DNA from: Salinicoccus sp. UBA3372
Lineage (GTDB): Bacteria; Bacillota; Bacilli; Staphylococcales; Salinicoccaceae
Assembly (NCBI GenBank): GCA_002360325.1
Contig: DEQG01000112.1
Span: 919 to 8,864 of the forward strand
DNA length: 7,946 bases
Direction: 5' to 3'
Below, one piece after another: positions 1-5,634 of the stretch (positions within the stretch are counted from its first letter, which is position 1; each line of letters starts with the position of its first letter). Both the position numbers and the translations under genes were made by a program. The notes below the pieces were generated by a model. It saw nothing but the letters and a program-made list of their open reading frames with translations, searched no databases and was not told the DNA's origin.

Positions 1-42
1 CAGGAAACACGTGAGCGACAGCTTGAGGACCGGGATGAATGA
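1..42 (+). CDS. C-terminal tail of an upstream gene (partial)
   Basis: Frame 1 is open from the window edge and ends at TGA 40-42, giving the charged tail QETRERQLEDRDE. A charged, hydrophilic tail is typical of a protein C-terminus, and the stop lies just before the SigA promoter of the next gene. Frame 2 is also open, to a TAA at 62-64, but it would run through the -35 box at 56-61. With so few codons the family cannot be named and the frame choice is a judgement. Confidence 0.35.
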   Translation, partial: QETRERQLEDRDE

Positions 43-55
43 CCAGGCTCATAAG

Positions 56-84
56 TTGAAATAATTCACTTTTTCTTATATTAT
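56..84 (+). promoter_or_regulatory. SigA promoter for the TDT transporter
   Basis: A TTGAAA box (56-61) and a TATTAT box (79-84) are separated by exactly 17 bases. Each hexamer differs from consensus at one position. Transcription should begin near 90-92, leaving a leader of about 30 bases before the GTG start at 121. No obvious operator palindrome overlaps it. Confidence 0.7.
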
Positions 85-120
85 TAATAGGTTGTCTTTT
101 ATATTATTACATAAGAAAGA

Positions 121-1212
121 GTGGATATTTTGCTGGAATTTTTAAAGCGCCAGTCCCGTCATCTGTTCCCTGGCTATTTTGCGATGGTCATGGCTACCGG
201 TGCGTTATCACTGTCATTCTGGTATCTGGGTCTGGAAATCGCAGCTGAACTTCTTATTTACTTGAATATTTTCATATACATCATTCTGCTCTCACTGAAT
301 GTCATCAGACTTTTATTGAACACTAATGAGTTTTTGCAGGATATGTCCGATCACGGGAAAGGGCCCGGATTTTTCACTTTGATCGCCGGTACCGAAGTGC
401 TCGGCACACAGCTTGTGGTCATTAAAGGACTCATCGTCTGGGGCCTTCTTTTCTGGAGCATCGCATTTCTGCTCTGGATCATATTGATGTACACGTTCTT
501 TACACTGATCATCGTCAAGAAGGTCAAGCCGATGATCGACGAGTCTGTCAACGGCGGATGGCTGCTGGTCGTGGTGTCGACGCAGTCGATTGCCGTGCTC
601 GGCACACTGATTGCACCGGGTATGGGCATTTTCAGCGAGATCATTCTGTTTATCTCACTGTGTCATTTCCTGCTCGGATGTATGCTGTATCTGAATATCA
701 TTGCATTCATATTTTACCGCCTGATGTTTGTCAAAGTTGAAGCGATGTCTTTGACACCGCCGTACTGGATCAATATGGGGGCGCTTGCGATTACGACGCT
801 CGCCGGATCGGTAATGCTGATCCACGGTATGGATGCGGGCATCATCGTCGATCTGGAAATTTTCATCAAAGGATTCACTTTATTTTTCTGGGTGCTCGGT
901 TCCTGGTGGATTCCGCTTCTGATCACACTCGGTATATGGCGTCATATTGCACGGCGCTATCCGCTCTCCTATACACCTGAAATGTGGGCGATGGCATTCC
1001 CCGTCGCTATGTACACGGTGGGTACGATCCATCTGTCCATTGTGCTGGACATGGAGTTTTTGATGATCATCCCCTACATTACAATATTCGGGGCGGCGGG
1101 CGTATGGCTGTTCGTCATGGCAGGCATGGCCGTCCATCTCGGTAAAAGGCATACGGCATATGTAAAAAACCGTACCGGTGCGGAGCATTCGAACAACGAG
1201 CGCATCGGCTGA
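121..1212 (+). CDS. TDT-family transporter (TehA/SLAC1-like; C4-dicarboxylate or tellurite-resistance type)
   Basis: This 363-residue integral membrane protein has about ten hydrophobic segments spread over residues 15-340, matching the ten-helix fold of the TDT (tellurite-resistance/dicarboxylate transporter) family. Family-like stretches are FPGYFAMVMATGALS (16-30), GWLLVVVSTQSIAVLGTLIA (146-165), PPYWINMGALAITTLAGS (213-230), the Phe/Trp-rich segment LFFWVLGSWWIPLL (254-267, the region of the gating Phe in TehA/SLAC1 channels) and FPVAMYTVGT (293-302). The C-terminus (about 341-363) is a short hydrophilic tail. Known members move malate, sulfite or small anions, and the substrate cannot be told from sequence. 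An in-frame stop at 112-114 forbids a longer start. GTG 121 has only a weak purine-rich ribosome site (AAGAAAGA), and TTG 130 is a possible alternative. It appears monocistronic, with its own promoter and a new promoter-like box before the next gene. Confidence 0.87.
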   Translation: MDILLEFLKRQSRHLFPGYFAMVMATGALSLSFWYLGLEIAAELLIYLNIFIYIILLSLNVIRLLLNTNEFLQDMSDHGKGPGFFTLIAGTEVLGTQLVVIKGLIVWGLLFWSIAFLLWIILMYTFFTLIIVKKVKPMIDESVNGGWLLVVVSTQSIAVLGTLIAPGMGIFSEIILFISLCHFLLGCMLYLNIIAFIFYRLMFVKVEAMSLTPPYWINMGALAITTLAGSVMLIHGMDAGIIVDLEIFIKGFTLFFWVLGSWWIPLLITLGIWRHIARRYPLSYTPEMWAMAFPVAMYTVGTIHLSIVLDMEFLMIIPYITIFGAAGVWLFVMAGMAVHLGKRHTAYVKNRTGAEHSNNERIG

Positions 1213-1230
1213 TGCGGAATGCCAGAAGTT

Positions 1231-1248
1231 ACTTTGTCCACCCAAAGT
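1231..1248. repeat. Short inverted repeat after the transporter gene
   Basis: ACTTTG (1231-1236) and CAAAGT (1243-1248) form a 6-bp stem with a 6-base loop, 18 bases past the transporter stop. No T-run follows, so it is a poor intrinsic terminator. It could be a weak terminator or a binding site, or it may be chance. Confidence 0.25.
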
Positions 1249-1295
1249 TAACATTTCATACAAACATGAGACCTTAATTTATATGTTTGATACTG

Positions 1296-1301
1296 TATAA
1301 T
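1296..1301 (+). promoter_or_regulatory. Perfect -10 box upstream of the first YflT-like gene
   Basis: TATAAT at 1296-1301 lies 31 bases before the ATG at 1333. At the usual spacing the upstream sequence (CTTAAT, 1273-1278) is a poor -35 box, so this promoter is weak or activator-assisted. A GTTTGA at 1285-1290 followed by CGTTAA at 1304-1309 vaguely recalls a SigB pair (13-base spacing) but lacks the GGG of the -10 element. Confidence 0.45.
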
Positions 1302-1332
1302 AACGTTAAAAGCATGATCAGGAGGACTGTAA

Positions 1333-2112
1333 ATGAGTAAGTTTGAAGTGTTTGATGATGAACAGCAGTTGTTCAGACGGATCGACCAGCTGCGTATTGA
1401 TGATATAAAAGATGAAGATATCACAGTCGTTGCAAATGACAGGCTGGACAATCACTCCATCATTTACTACACGTCTGTCAACTTCAAAAAATCTCACGGT
1501 ACATTGTGGGACCGTTTCGCTTCAAAATTCGGTGATGATGACAGCAGCAGCGGCGGACGTGTCATTGACCGGCTCAATCTATCCGGAGCAGATAAAGCCA
1601 AATATGACAAAGCCCTGGATGATGGCAGTATTTTATTGTTCGTCAAAGGTCTGTCGCATACTGAAGAAGTGCAGGAGGCACGTGAAGACGATACGGATTC
1701 TGCCGCGGAAGCAGCCGATGAAGCAGCCGAAGAGACAAAAAATGATACTGAAAGTATTTCAGATGATGAAGAAAAGAGGTCTGATGAAATGATAGTAACC
1801 CCGGAAGGTCCTACACTGACAAAAGAGTATGACGGCATCACCGTAACTACGGAAGCAGTGGAGAAAAAAGAGACGCCCGTCAATGAAATTAAAACGGACG
1901 GCGACACTCACCGCATCGACATGAGCACTTATGTGACAGAGTATGATGAAGAGCTTGAACTCGAGGAAGAAGAAATTCAGCATGCCAAAGTGGAACAGGT
2001 CATCGAAGAAGAGGAGGAAACAATCGAAGAAAAAAATCAATATCATACAGTTAAAGATAATGTCGTGAACATGAATCCTGAAGAAGACGAAGAAGGAATC
2101 AGGCAAGGCTGA
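1333..2112 (+). CDS. General stress protein 17M/YflT-like domain protein with a long acidic tail (paralog 1)
   Basis: This 259-residue cytoplasmic protein has no signal peptide or membrane segment. Residues 1-108 form a compact domain like Bacillus YflT (heat-induced stress protein, general stress protein 17M family). It has the N-terminal pattern FEVFDDEQQLFRRIDQL, a DITVVANDRL strand, a WDRFASKFGDDD motif near 59-70, and an ALDDGSILLFVKG closing strand. Residues about 109-259 are extremely rich in Glu and Asp (for example LELEEEEIQ and EEEEETIEEK) and look disordered. The biochemical role of this domain is not known, and the stress link comes from the family. AGGAGG at 1320-1325, 7 bases before the ATG, fixes the start. 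The neighbour at 2240 is a clear paralog, but a terminator separates them, so they are separate transcription units. Confidence 0.78.
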   Translation: MSKFEVFDDEQQLFRRIDQLRIDDIKDEDITVVANDRLDNHSIIYYTSVNFKKSHGTLWDRFASKFGDDDSSSGGRVIDRLNLSGADKAKYDKALDDGSILLFVKGLSHTEEVQEAREDDTDSAAEAADEAAEETKNDTESISDDEEKRSDEMIVTPEGPTLTKEYDGITVTTEAVEKKETPVNEIKTDGDTHRIDMSTYVTEYDEELELEEEEIQHAKVEQVIEEEEETIEEKNQYHTVKDNVVNMNPEEDEEGIRQG

Positions 2113-2121
2113 TCATAAGTT

Positions 2122-2154
2122 GCTCCCCGGACGGGTATACCGGGGAGCTTTTCT
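2122..2154 (+). terminator. Rho-independent terminator after paralog 1
   Basis: GCTCCCCGG (2122-2130) pairs perfectly over 9 bp with CCGGGGAGC (2140-2148), around a 9-base loop. TTTTCTGTTT follows. It lies 9 bases past the TGA stop, which marks the end of that transcript. Confidence 0.88.
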
Positions 2155-2165
2155 GTTTCCGCCAA

Positions 2166-2190
2166 GTTTATGTGATATGAAAATGGGTAA
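2166..2190 (+). promoter_or_regulatory. SigB-type general stress promoter for paralog 2
   Basis: GTTTAT (2166-2171) and GGGTAA (2185-2190) are separated by 13 bases. The SigB consensus of Bacillus and Staphylococcus is close to GTTTAA, 12-15 bases, GGGTAT, so each hexamer differs at one position. The start point would be near 2197-2200, about 40 bases before the ATG at 2240. The placement between the previous terminator and a stress-family gene strengthens the call. Confidence 0.75.
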
Positions 2191-2227
2191 AAATAATAGA
2201 TGGCATCACTATATATTTAATGAACCT

Positions 2228-2232
2228 GGAGG
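2228..2232 (+). promoter_or_regulatory. Ribosome binding site that sets the start of paralog 2
   Basis: GGAGG at 2228-2232 stands 7 bases before ATG 2240. The frame is open back to a TTG at 2120, but that extension would run through the terminator and the SigB promoter. It also lacks a ribosome site, so ATG 2240 is the start. The MSRFEKF N-terminus then aligns with MSKFEVF of paralog 1. Confidence 0.85.
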
Positions 2233-2239
2233 GTTGATA

Positions 2240-3034
2240 ATGAGCCGCTTTGAGAAATTTGCCACGGAACAGGATGTAATGGAAAGAATTGAACAGCTGC
2301 GCACTGACGGCCTGGAGGAAGCAGATATTACAGTGATTTCCAGCCAGAAACTTGAAAATGCCTATTTGAAATACAGACACCTGAATTTTAAACATTCCGA
2401 AGGAACGACTTGGGATAAATTCGTCTCAATGTTTTCCGATGATGATCCGAAAGACAAAGTTCTGGGCGCGCTTGATATCACCGACAGTGAAAAAGAGCAT
2501 TTCAAACACGCCCTGGACAGAGAGGAAATTTTACTGCTTAAAGAAGGTCATGCGGCGGGTGAAGAGAGCTATGTACAAAATGAACCGCGTGAATATCATG
2601 AAACCCAGCAGCAGGACACGCAGGCAATGGAAGATGAAGCTGCGCAGAATGAAAGGCTCGATGCACGGAACACTGCGACGGAATCCGCAGGCAGCTACTC
2701 GTATGATTACGGTCCGGATCAGGAAAGCGATACACTGCATGCGGCGGATGAGGTTGGCAGATTCGATTCCCTGCACTCTTCCAAAGCTTCCATAAAATCT
2801 GCAGACGGCAGCAGAGCCGGCGGGCCGGCTTATGAAGAAGAAGCGGACCGTGCAATCAGAAGTGATATTACTCTGGATTCGGAACGTCAAGTTATCGAAG
2901 ACGATAATGACATCACCCTCAAAGACACAGAGAATGATGATGAAAATAATGTTTCGGATAAAGAAAAACCGGATGATGTTCCGGCCAAAAGTGAATATGA
3001 TTATAACTCCGATAAAGACAACGACTATAAATGA
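2240..3034 (+). CDS. General stress protein 17M/YflT-like domain protein with a long acidic tail (paralog 2)
   Basis: This 264-residue soluble protein has residues 1-106 that align without large gaps to paralog 1. Shared landmarks are the MS(K/R)FE start, RI-QLR at about 16-21, DITV near 29-32, the NFK-S-GT-WD-F-S-F-DDD core at about 50-70, and an ALD-ILL strand near 95-103. This is the YflT/general stress protein 17M fold by family resemblance. Residues 107-264 are hydrophilic, with many Asp, Glu, Gln, Asn and Ser residues, and are presumably disordered. A VIEDDNDITLKD stretch near residues 219-230 faintly matches VIEEEEETIEEK in paralog 1, so the tails may share ancestry but have diverged much faster than the heads. 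Control is probably by SigB through the promoter at 2166-2190. Its molecular function is unknown; a role in salt, heat or general stress is inferred from the family and promoter. Confidence 0.78.
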   Translation: MSRFEKFATEQDVMERIEQLRTDGLEEADITVISSQKLENAYLKYRHLNFKHSEGTTWDKFVSMFSDDDPKDKVLGALDITDSEKEHFKHALDREEILLLKEGHAAGEESYVQNEPREYHETQQQDTQAMEDEAAQNERLDARNTATESAGSYSYDYGPDQESDTLHAADEVGRFDSLHSSKASIKSADGSRAGGPAYEEEADRAIRSDITLDSERQVIEDDNDITLKDTENDDENNVSDKEKPDDVPAKSEYDYNSDKDNDYK

Positions 3035-3043
3035 TGAGTACAG

Positions 3044-3080
3044 AAGCACCGGGCACTAATGTGGACCCGGTGCTTTTATT
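3044..3080 (+). terminator. Rho-independent terminator after paralog 2
   Basis: AAGCACCGGG (3044-3053) pairs with CCCGGTGCTT (3066-3075) over 10 bp. The 12-base loop can itself form a CAC/GTG mini-stem. The T-rich stretch TTTTATTTAT follows. It starts 9 bases past the TGA stop. Confidence 0.88.
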
Positions 3081-3086
3081 TATAAT
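3081..3086 (+). promoter_or_regulatory. Possible -10 box for the SAP-domain gene
   Basis: TATAAT at 3081-3086 follows directly on the T-run of the preceding terminator and lies 23 bases before ATG 3110. No good -35 is present at 16-18 bases upstream, because that position is inside the terminator hairpin. Either this is a weak promoter or the gene depends on read-through. Confidence 0.35.
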
Positions 3087-3109
3087 ACATATCTTTTATC
3101 AAGGGCGTG

Positions 3110-3955
3110 ATGAATTTGAAACTGGATGCGGTCGATGTGCTTTTCATGCACTACATCACAGACAGGACAACCGATGAAGTATATAAATATGATTTCTGGC
3201 AGTTCGAATATGCCAGACAGCCGGCGGATCTGGTACAGCATCTGCTGGATGAAAATGTGATCTATGAAGATGACAGCCTGCCTGAGACCCTCGTGAAGCT
3301 GAGAGCATTTGAGCTGAAATACATTTTAAAGGATTCAGGGCTCAAAGTGTCAGGAAATAAACCCGTTCTCATCAAAAGAATTCTTCAGCACGCAGCTGAA
3401 ATTGACTTCACGGACGTCCCTTTAAAAAATGTCTATAAACTTTCTGAGCACTGTACAGACTTTTACAGTCAGACCCGCTTTTTAAATTTCTTTCATTTCA
3501 ACGGCAGTTTTGATGTGCATGAAATTTATGATTTTTATCTTGATCATGATGATTTGGACAACGATCAGATTGCCATCCGTTTTTTGGAGAGAAAAGCACT
3601 GGATCATATTCATGATGAAAACAAATACACCGCGGTCAAATGCTATTATCTGATCGCAAATTACGCCCGGGACGAAATGGGAGACCTGTCACTGTCCATA
3701 TACTATTTGAATCATTTCACCATGCTTGTCGTGCTGCAGGCGCTCCATCACCATGGTGCCGGCACTGTCATTGCCCATTTCGATCTGGACGGCTATACGA
3801 AAGACCGGTACAGGGCATTTATGGCATCTGAAAATATGAATGCTGATGCACTCGCAAGCTATATGGCTGAATCCACGAATGAACTCCCCTATGCCGCCGA
3901 AGAGCTGGAAACCGCTGCGGCATTCATCATAAATCTGATAAATGAAAAGGCTTAA
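3110..3955 (+). CDS. SAP-domain protein of unknown function
   Basis: This 281-residue soluble protein has one recognisable domain, at about residues 61-96. LVKLRAFELKYILKDSGLKV followed by SGNKPVLIKRIL fits the SAP helix-extension-helix pattern (conserved Leu positions, a Gly turn, then SG-K-LI-R). SAP motifs commonly bind DNA or act as small docking modules. Upstream, residues 1-55 include an aromatic patch (YKYDFWQFEYARQP). The remainder (100-281) looks alpha-helical and acidic, and I cannot assign it. ATG 3110 is preferred over the adjacent GTG 3107 because AAGGG (3101-3105) would otherwise sit one base from the start; even so the spacing is short. It is a single-gene unit bounded by terminators. 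Related SAP-bearing hypothetical proteins occur in staphylococci and their phages, but nothing else here looks phage-derived. Confidence 0.7.
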   Translation: MNLKLDAVDVLFMHYITDRTTDEVYKYDFWQFEYARQPADLVQHLLDENVIYEDDSLPETLVKLRAFELKYILKDSGLKVSGNKPVLIKRILQHAAEIDFTDVPLKNVYKLSEHCTDFYSQTRFLNFFHFNGSFDVHEIYDFYLDHDDLDNDQIAIRFLERKALDHIHDENKYTAVKCYYLIANYARDEMGDLSLSIYYLNHFTMLVVLQALHHHGAGTVIAHFDLDGYTKDRYRAFMASENMNADALASYMAESTNELPYAAEELETAAAFIINLINEKA

Positions 3956-3981
3956 ATCCTTTCAAACGGATTTAAGCCTTT
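3946..3981. terminator. Bidirectional terminator between the SAP gene and czrB
   Basis: A perfect 14-bp stem is formed by AAAGGCTTAAATCC (3946-3959) and GGATTTAAGCCTTT (3968-3981), with an 8-base loop. On the plus strand ATTTTTAA follows. On the minus strand the stem is flanked by TTTTCATT. It therefore serves both convergent genes. The last two codons and the TAA stop (3953-3955) of the SAP gene lie inside the left arm, while the czrB stop (3986-3988) is a few bases outside. Confidence 0.9.
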
Positions 3982-3985
3982 ATTT

Positions 3986-4930
3986 TTAATGGGCATGGCC
4001 GTGGTTATGGCCGGATTCAGTTTTAAAAGCCATGTCACAGATGACTTCATCGCCGTGACTGTGGTCTTCGCATTCAATCTGGATCGTCACGTGCCCGATA
4101 TTGTTTTCTTCGAGTTCATCTTCAATCTTATGAAGCAGTTCCTGGCTTTCGTAAACTGTCATTTCGCCGTTCACGACGACGTGGGCGGACAGTGCGTTCA
4201 TGCCGCTGGTAATCGTCCATGCATGGAGATCGTGTATGCCTTTCACTTCATCGAAGGCCTTTATCCTATTGACGATATCTTCAAGGTCGACATTGACCGG
4301 TGTGCCTTCCATCAGCACATGGAGCGAGTCTTTCGTCACCCGCCAGCCGCTGATCAGAATGAGCACGGCAACGATGACACTGGCGAGCGGGTCGGCGATG
4401 CCCCAATTGAAGAAAATCATCAGGAGTGCAGCAATGATCGCACCGACCGAACCGAGCAGGTCGCCCAGCACGTGAAGGAATGCGGCTCTCATATTCAGGT
4501 TGTCTTCGGTGCTGCCGCTTTTCATCAGCATCCATGCGACGATGATATTGACGACGAGACCTAGTGCCGCGATGCCGAGCATACCGAAGGACGCCACTTC
4601 AGGCGGATTTTGGAACCTGCCGATCGCTTCGTAAAATATGAATCCTGAAATCAATATTAAAGTGACCCCGTTAAAGACGGCGGCGAGTATTTCGAACCGT
4701 TTATAGCCGTATGTCTTACTGTAGTTCGCGACCCTTTCGCCGAGTGTCAGTGCAACCACCGCGACACCGAGTGAAATCGCATCGCTCAGCATATGGCCCG
4801 CGTCCGCAAGCAGTGCCAGACTGTTCGTCAGAAAACCGCCGACGGCTTCTACAATCATAAAGAATGTAATGATGATAAACGCGATGAACAGCGTCTTTTT
4901 ATTCGCATTATGCGAGTGATCGTGACTCAT
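3986..4930 (-). CDS. czrB: CzrB/CzcD-type cation diffusion facilitator, Zn(II)/Co(II) exporter
   Basis: This 314-residue inner membrane antiporter exports Zn2+ (and Co2+ or Cd2+) in exchange for protons. It has the six-helix CDF layout, with the transport-site signatures H46xxxD50 (DAGHMLSD) in helix 2 and H153xxxD157 (HVLGD) in helix 5; this His/Asp set is characteristic of zinc-type CDFs. A cytosolic ferredoxin-like domain begins near residue 205 and carries HDLHAW (233-238), H250 and HVTIQIE (280-286), the usual regulatory zinc positions. His-rich ends occur at the N-terminus (HDHSH) and C-terminus (HNHGHAH), plus EDHSH at 288-292. Its length is normal for the family. A strong AGGAGATGAGG ribosome site (4933-4943) lies in the 24-base gap after czrA, so the two genes form one operon. 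Confidence 0.93.
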   Translation of the reverse strand: MSHDHSHNANKKTLFIAFIIITFFMIVEAVGGFLTNSLALLADAGHMLSDAISLGVAVVALTLGERVANYSKTYGYKRFEILAAVFNGVTLILISGFIFYEAIGRFQNPPEVASFGMLGIAALGLVVNIIVAWMLMKSGSTEDNLNMRAAFLHVLGDLLGSVGAIIAALLMIFFNWGIADPLASVIVAVLILISGWRVTKDSLHVLMEGTPVNVDLEDIVNRIKAFDEVKGIHDLHAWTITSGMNALSAHVVVNGEMTVYESQELLHKIEDELEENNIGHVTIQIECEDHSHGDEVICDMAFKTESGHNHGHAH

Positions 4931-4954
4931 AACCTCATCTCCTGAAATTAGTGA

Positions 4955-5254
4955 TTAATCGTGTTTTATGTGGCTGATCATCTGATCCAGCATCAGCATG
5001 ACGTGTTGGTCATCGTGGGAATAGTAGATTGTCGTGCCGTCCCGGCGTGACTTGACCAGCCTTAAATTTTTAAGCGTCTTCAACTGGTGTGAAACCGTAG
5101 ACTGCTTAATATCCAATGTATTTGAAATGTCCCCGACCGAATGTTCATTGTTGAACAGATAAGTCAGTATGCGTACCCTTGTCGGGTCCCCGAGCGCCTT
5201 GAACGTGCGGGTGACGGTATCTATCGTTTCTGCATCCGGTTCTTTGTAATCCAT
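4955..5254 (-). CDS. czrA: CzrA, ArsR/SmtB-family zinc-responsive repressor
   Basis: This 99-residue winged-helix dimeric repressor has the ArsR core FKALGDPTRVRILTYL (18-33) and the recognition helix region IKQSTVSHQLKTLKNL (49-64), followed by the wing SRRDGTTIYYS (69-79). The alpha5 metal site is complete: D82, H84, H95 and H98 match in spacing the D84/H86/H97/H100 zinc site of S. aureus CzrA. There is no alpha3N Cys pair of the CadC or ArsR kind, so zinc or cobalt is the likely signal. Zinc binding should release DNA. The start at 5254 is supported by an AGAGGTGG ribosome site (5259-5266). It is the first gene of the czrA-czrB operon and lies just downstream of its own operator. Confidence 0.92.
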   Translation of the reverse strand: MDYKEPDAETIDTVTRTFKALGDPTRVRILTYLFNNEHSVGDISNTLDIKQSTVSHQLKTLKNLRLVKSRRDGTTIYYSHDDQHVMLMLDQMISHIKHD

Positions 5255-5283
5255 ATGCCCACCTCTTATTTTTTATCCATCTA

Positions 5284-5305
5284 TATATTAACATATGTTC
5301 ATATA
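5284..5305. promoter_or_regulatory. CzrA operator (imperfect palindrome)
   Basis: The 22-base palindrome has a perfect 10-base centre, AACATATGTT (5290-5299), and five further matching pairs on each side, with one mismatch (5289/5300). Read on the minus strand it contains ATATGAACA followed by TA and TGTTAATAT, close to the TGAACA-NN-TGTTCA operator core recognised by ArsR/SmtB/CzrA repressors. It lies 30 bases upstream of the czrA start and overlaps the likely promoter, which fits repression by blocking RNA polymerase. Confidence 0.82.
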
Positions 5306-5318
5306 ATAATGAAGTGAA
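5290..5318 (-). promoter_or_regulatory. Candidate czrA-czrB promoter
   Basis: On the minus strand TTCACT (5318-5313) and TATGTT (5295-5290) are separated by 17 bases, each matching 4 of 6 SigA consensus positions. Other registers in this AT-rich stretch (for example TAATAT as the -10) are nearly as good. The location, between the preceding terminator and czrA and overlapping the operator, is surer than the exact boxes. Confidence 0.4.
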
Positions 5319-5634
5319 AATAAAAGACTGCAGACCGTTTCAGATCTGCAGTCACTTCATAATACGGCTCTACTCTCCGCTCAGGCATCCAGCTGACGCC
5401 GTACTTGTCATCGAACGCTGCGAACATCGATGTCCATTCGGTCTCTTCCATCGGCATCTTCACGTCCACTCCGCATGCCACCCCTGTTTCCTCTTTGAAG
5501 ATACGATAAAAATGCGACTCACTATATCCGAAATAGTCAGCCGCCTCTTTTACCGTCGTATCGTTGTAATGGGTTTTAAAATATTCGAGTACTTTATTGG
5601 TTTCCATGGTCATCACCGCCAGATCATTTATCAT
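5299..5634 (-). pseudogene. Chimeric remnant: AraC-type HTH fragment joined to a PhnB-like VOC C-terminus, frameshifted
   Basis: The frame is open for 111 codons. Residues about 13-51 (VLEYFKTHYND through HFYRIFKEETG) match the first helix-turn-helix of an AraC-type DNA-binding domain, without the second HTH. From about residue 56 the sequence changes to VDVKMPMEETEW, then AAFDDKYGVSWM, the C-terminal pattern of PhnB-like VOC (glyoxalase-fold) proteins. Neither half is complete, so a deletion fusing two genes is the simplest reading. After GVSWM the frame continues through the terminator into the czrA operator. Dropping one G of the pair at 5384-5385 gives GVSWMLSGE and a TAG at 5370-5372, just before the terminator, a natural VOC ending. 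The start at 5634 overlaps the stop of the preceding gene and has AAAGGAAG upstream; Met10 (5607) is an alternative. It could still make a short protein, so some annotators may list it as a gene. Confidence 0.6.
5316..5353 (-). terminator. Rho-independent terminator of the DinB-like/chimera operon
   Basis: GACTGCAGA (5326-5334) and TCTGCAGTC (5345-5353) form a perfect 9-bp stem with a 10-base loop. On the minus strand TTTTATTTTC follows, so it acts leftwards; no T-run exists on the plus side. It isolates the czr operon from upstream transcription. The HTH/VOC reading frame runs through it, which suggests that frame has lost its proper stop. Confidence 0.85.

Noticed and set aside
1285..1309. 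SigB-like promoter for paralog 1 (GTTTGA ... CGTTAA)
   Set aside because: The -10 lacks the GGG core; the perfect TATAAT at 1296-1301 is the better explanation.
1494..1907. Minus-strand Ser-rich frame of 137 codons
   Set aside because: It is the complement of the Glu/Asp-rich tail of paralog 1; GAA/GAT-rich coding gives TTC/ATC/TCA-rich antisense without stops.
2120..2239. 40-residue upstream extension of paralog 2 from TTG 2120
   Set aside because: It would translate through the terminator and SigB promoter and lacks a ribosome site; ATG 2240 has GGAGG and aligns with paralog 1.
2531..3049. Minus-strand hydrophobic frame of 172 codons opposite paralog 2
   Set aside because: The apparent membrane character comes from reading acidic codons backwards; there is no start signal, and the frame includes the terminator hairpin.
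3989..4564. Plus-strand frame of 191 codons opposite czrB
   Set aside because: It is fully antisense to a well-supported CDF gene, has no ribosome site, and its His/Asp-rich, family-less translation is the mirror of czrB codon use.
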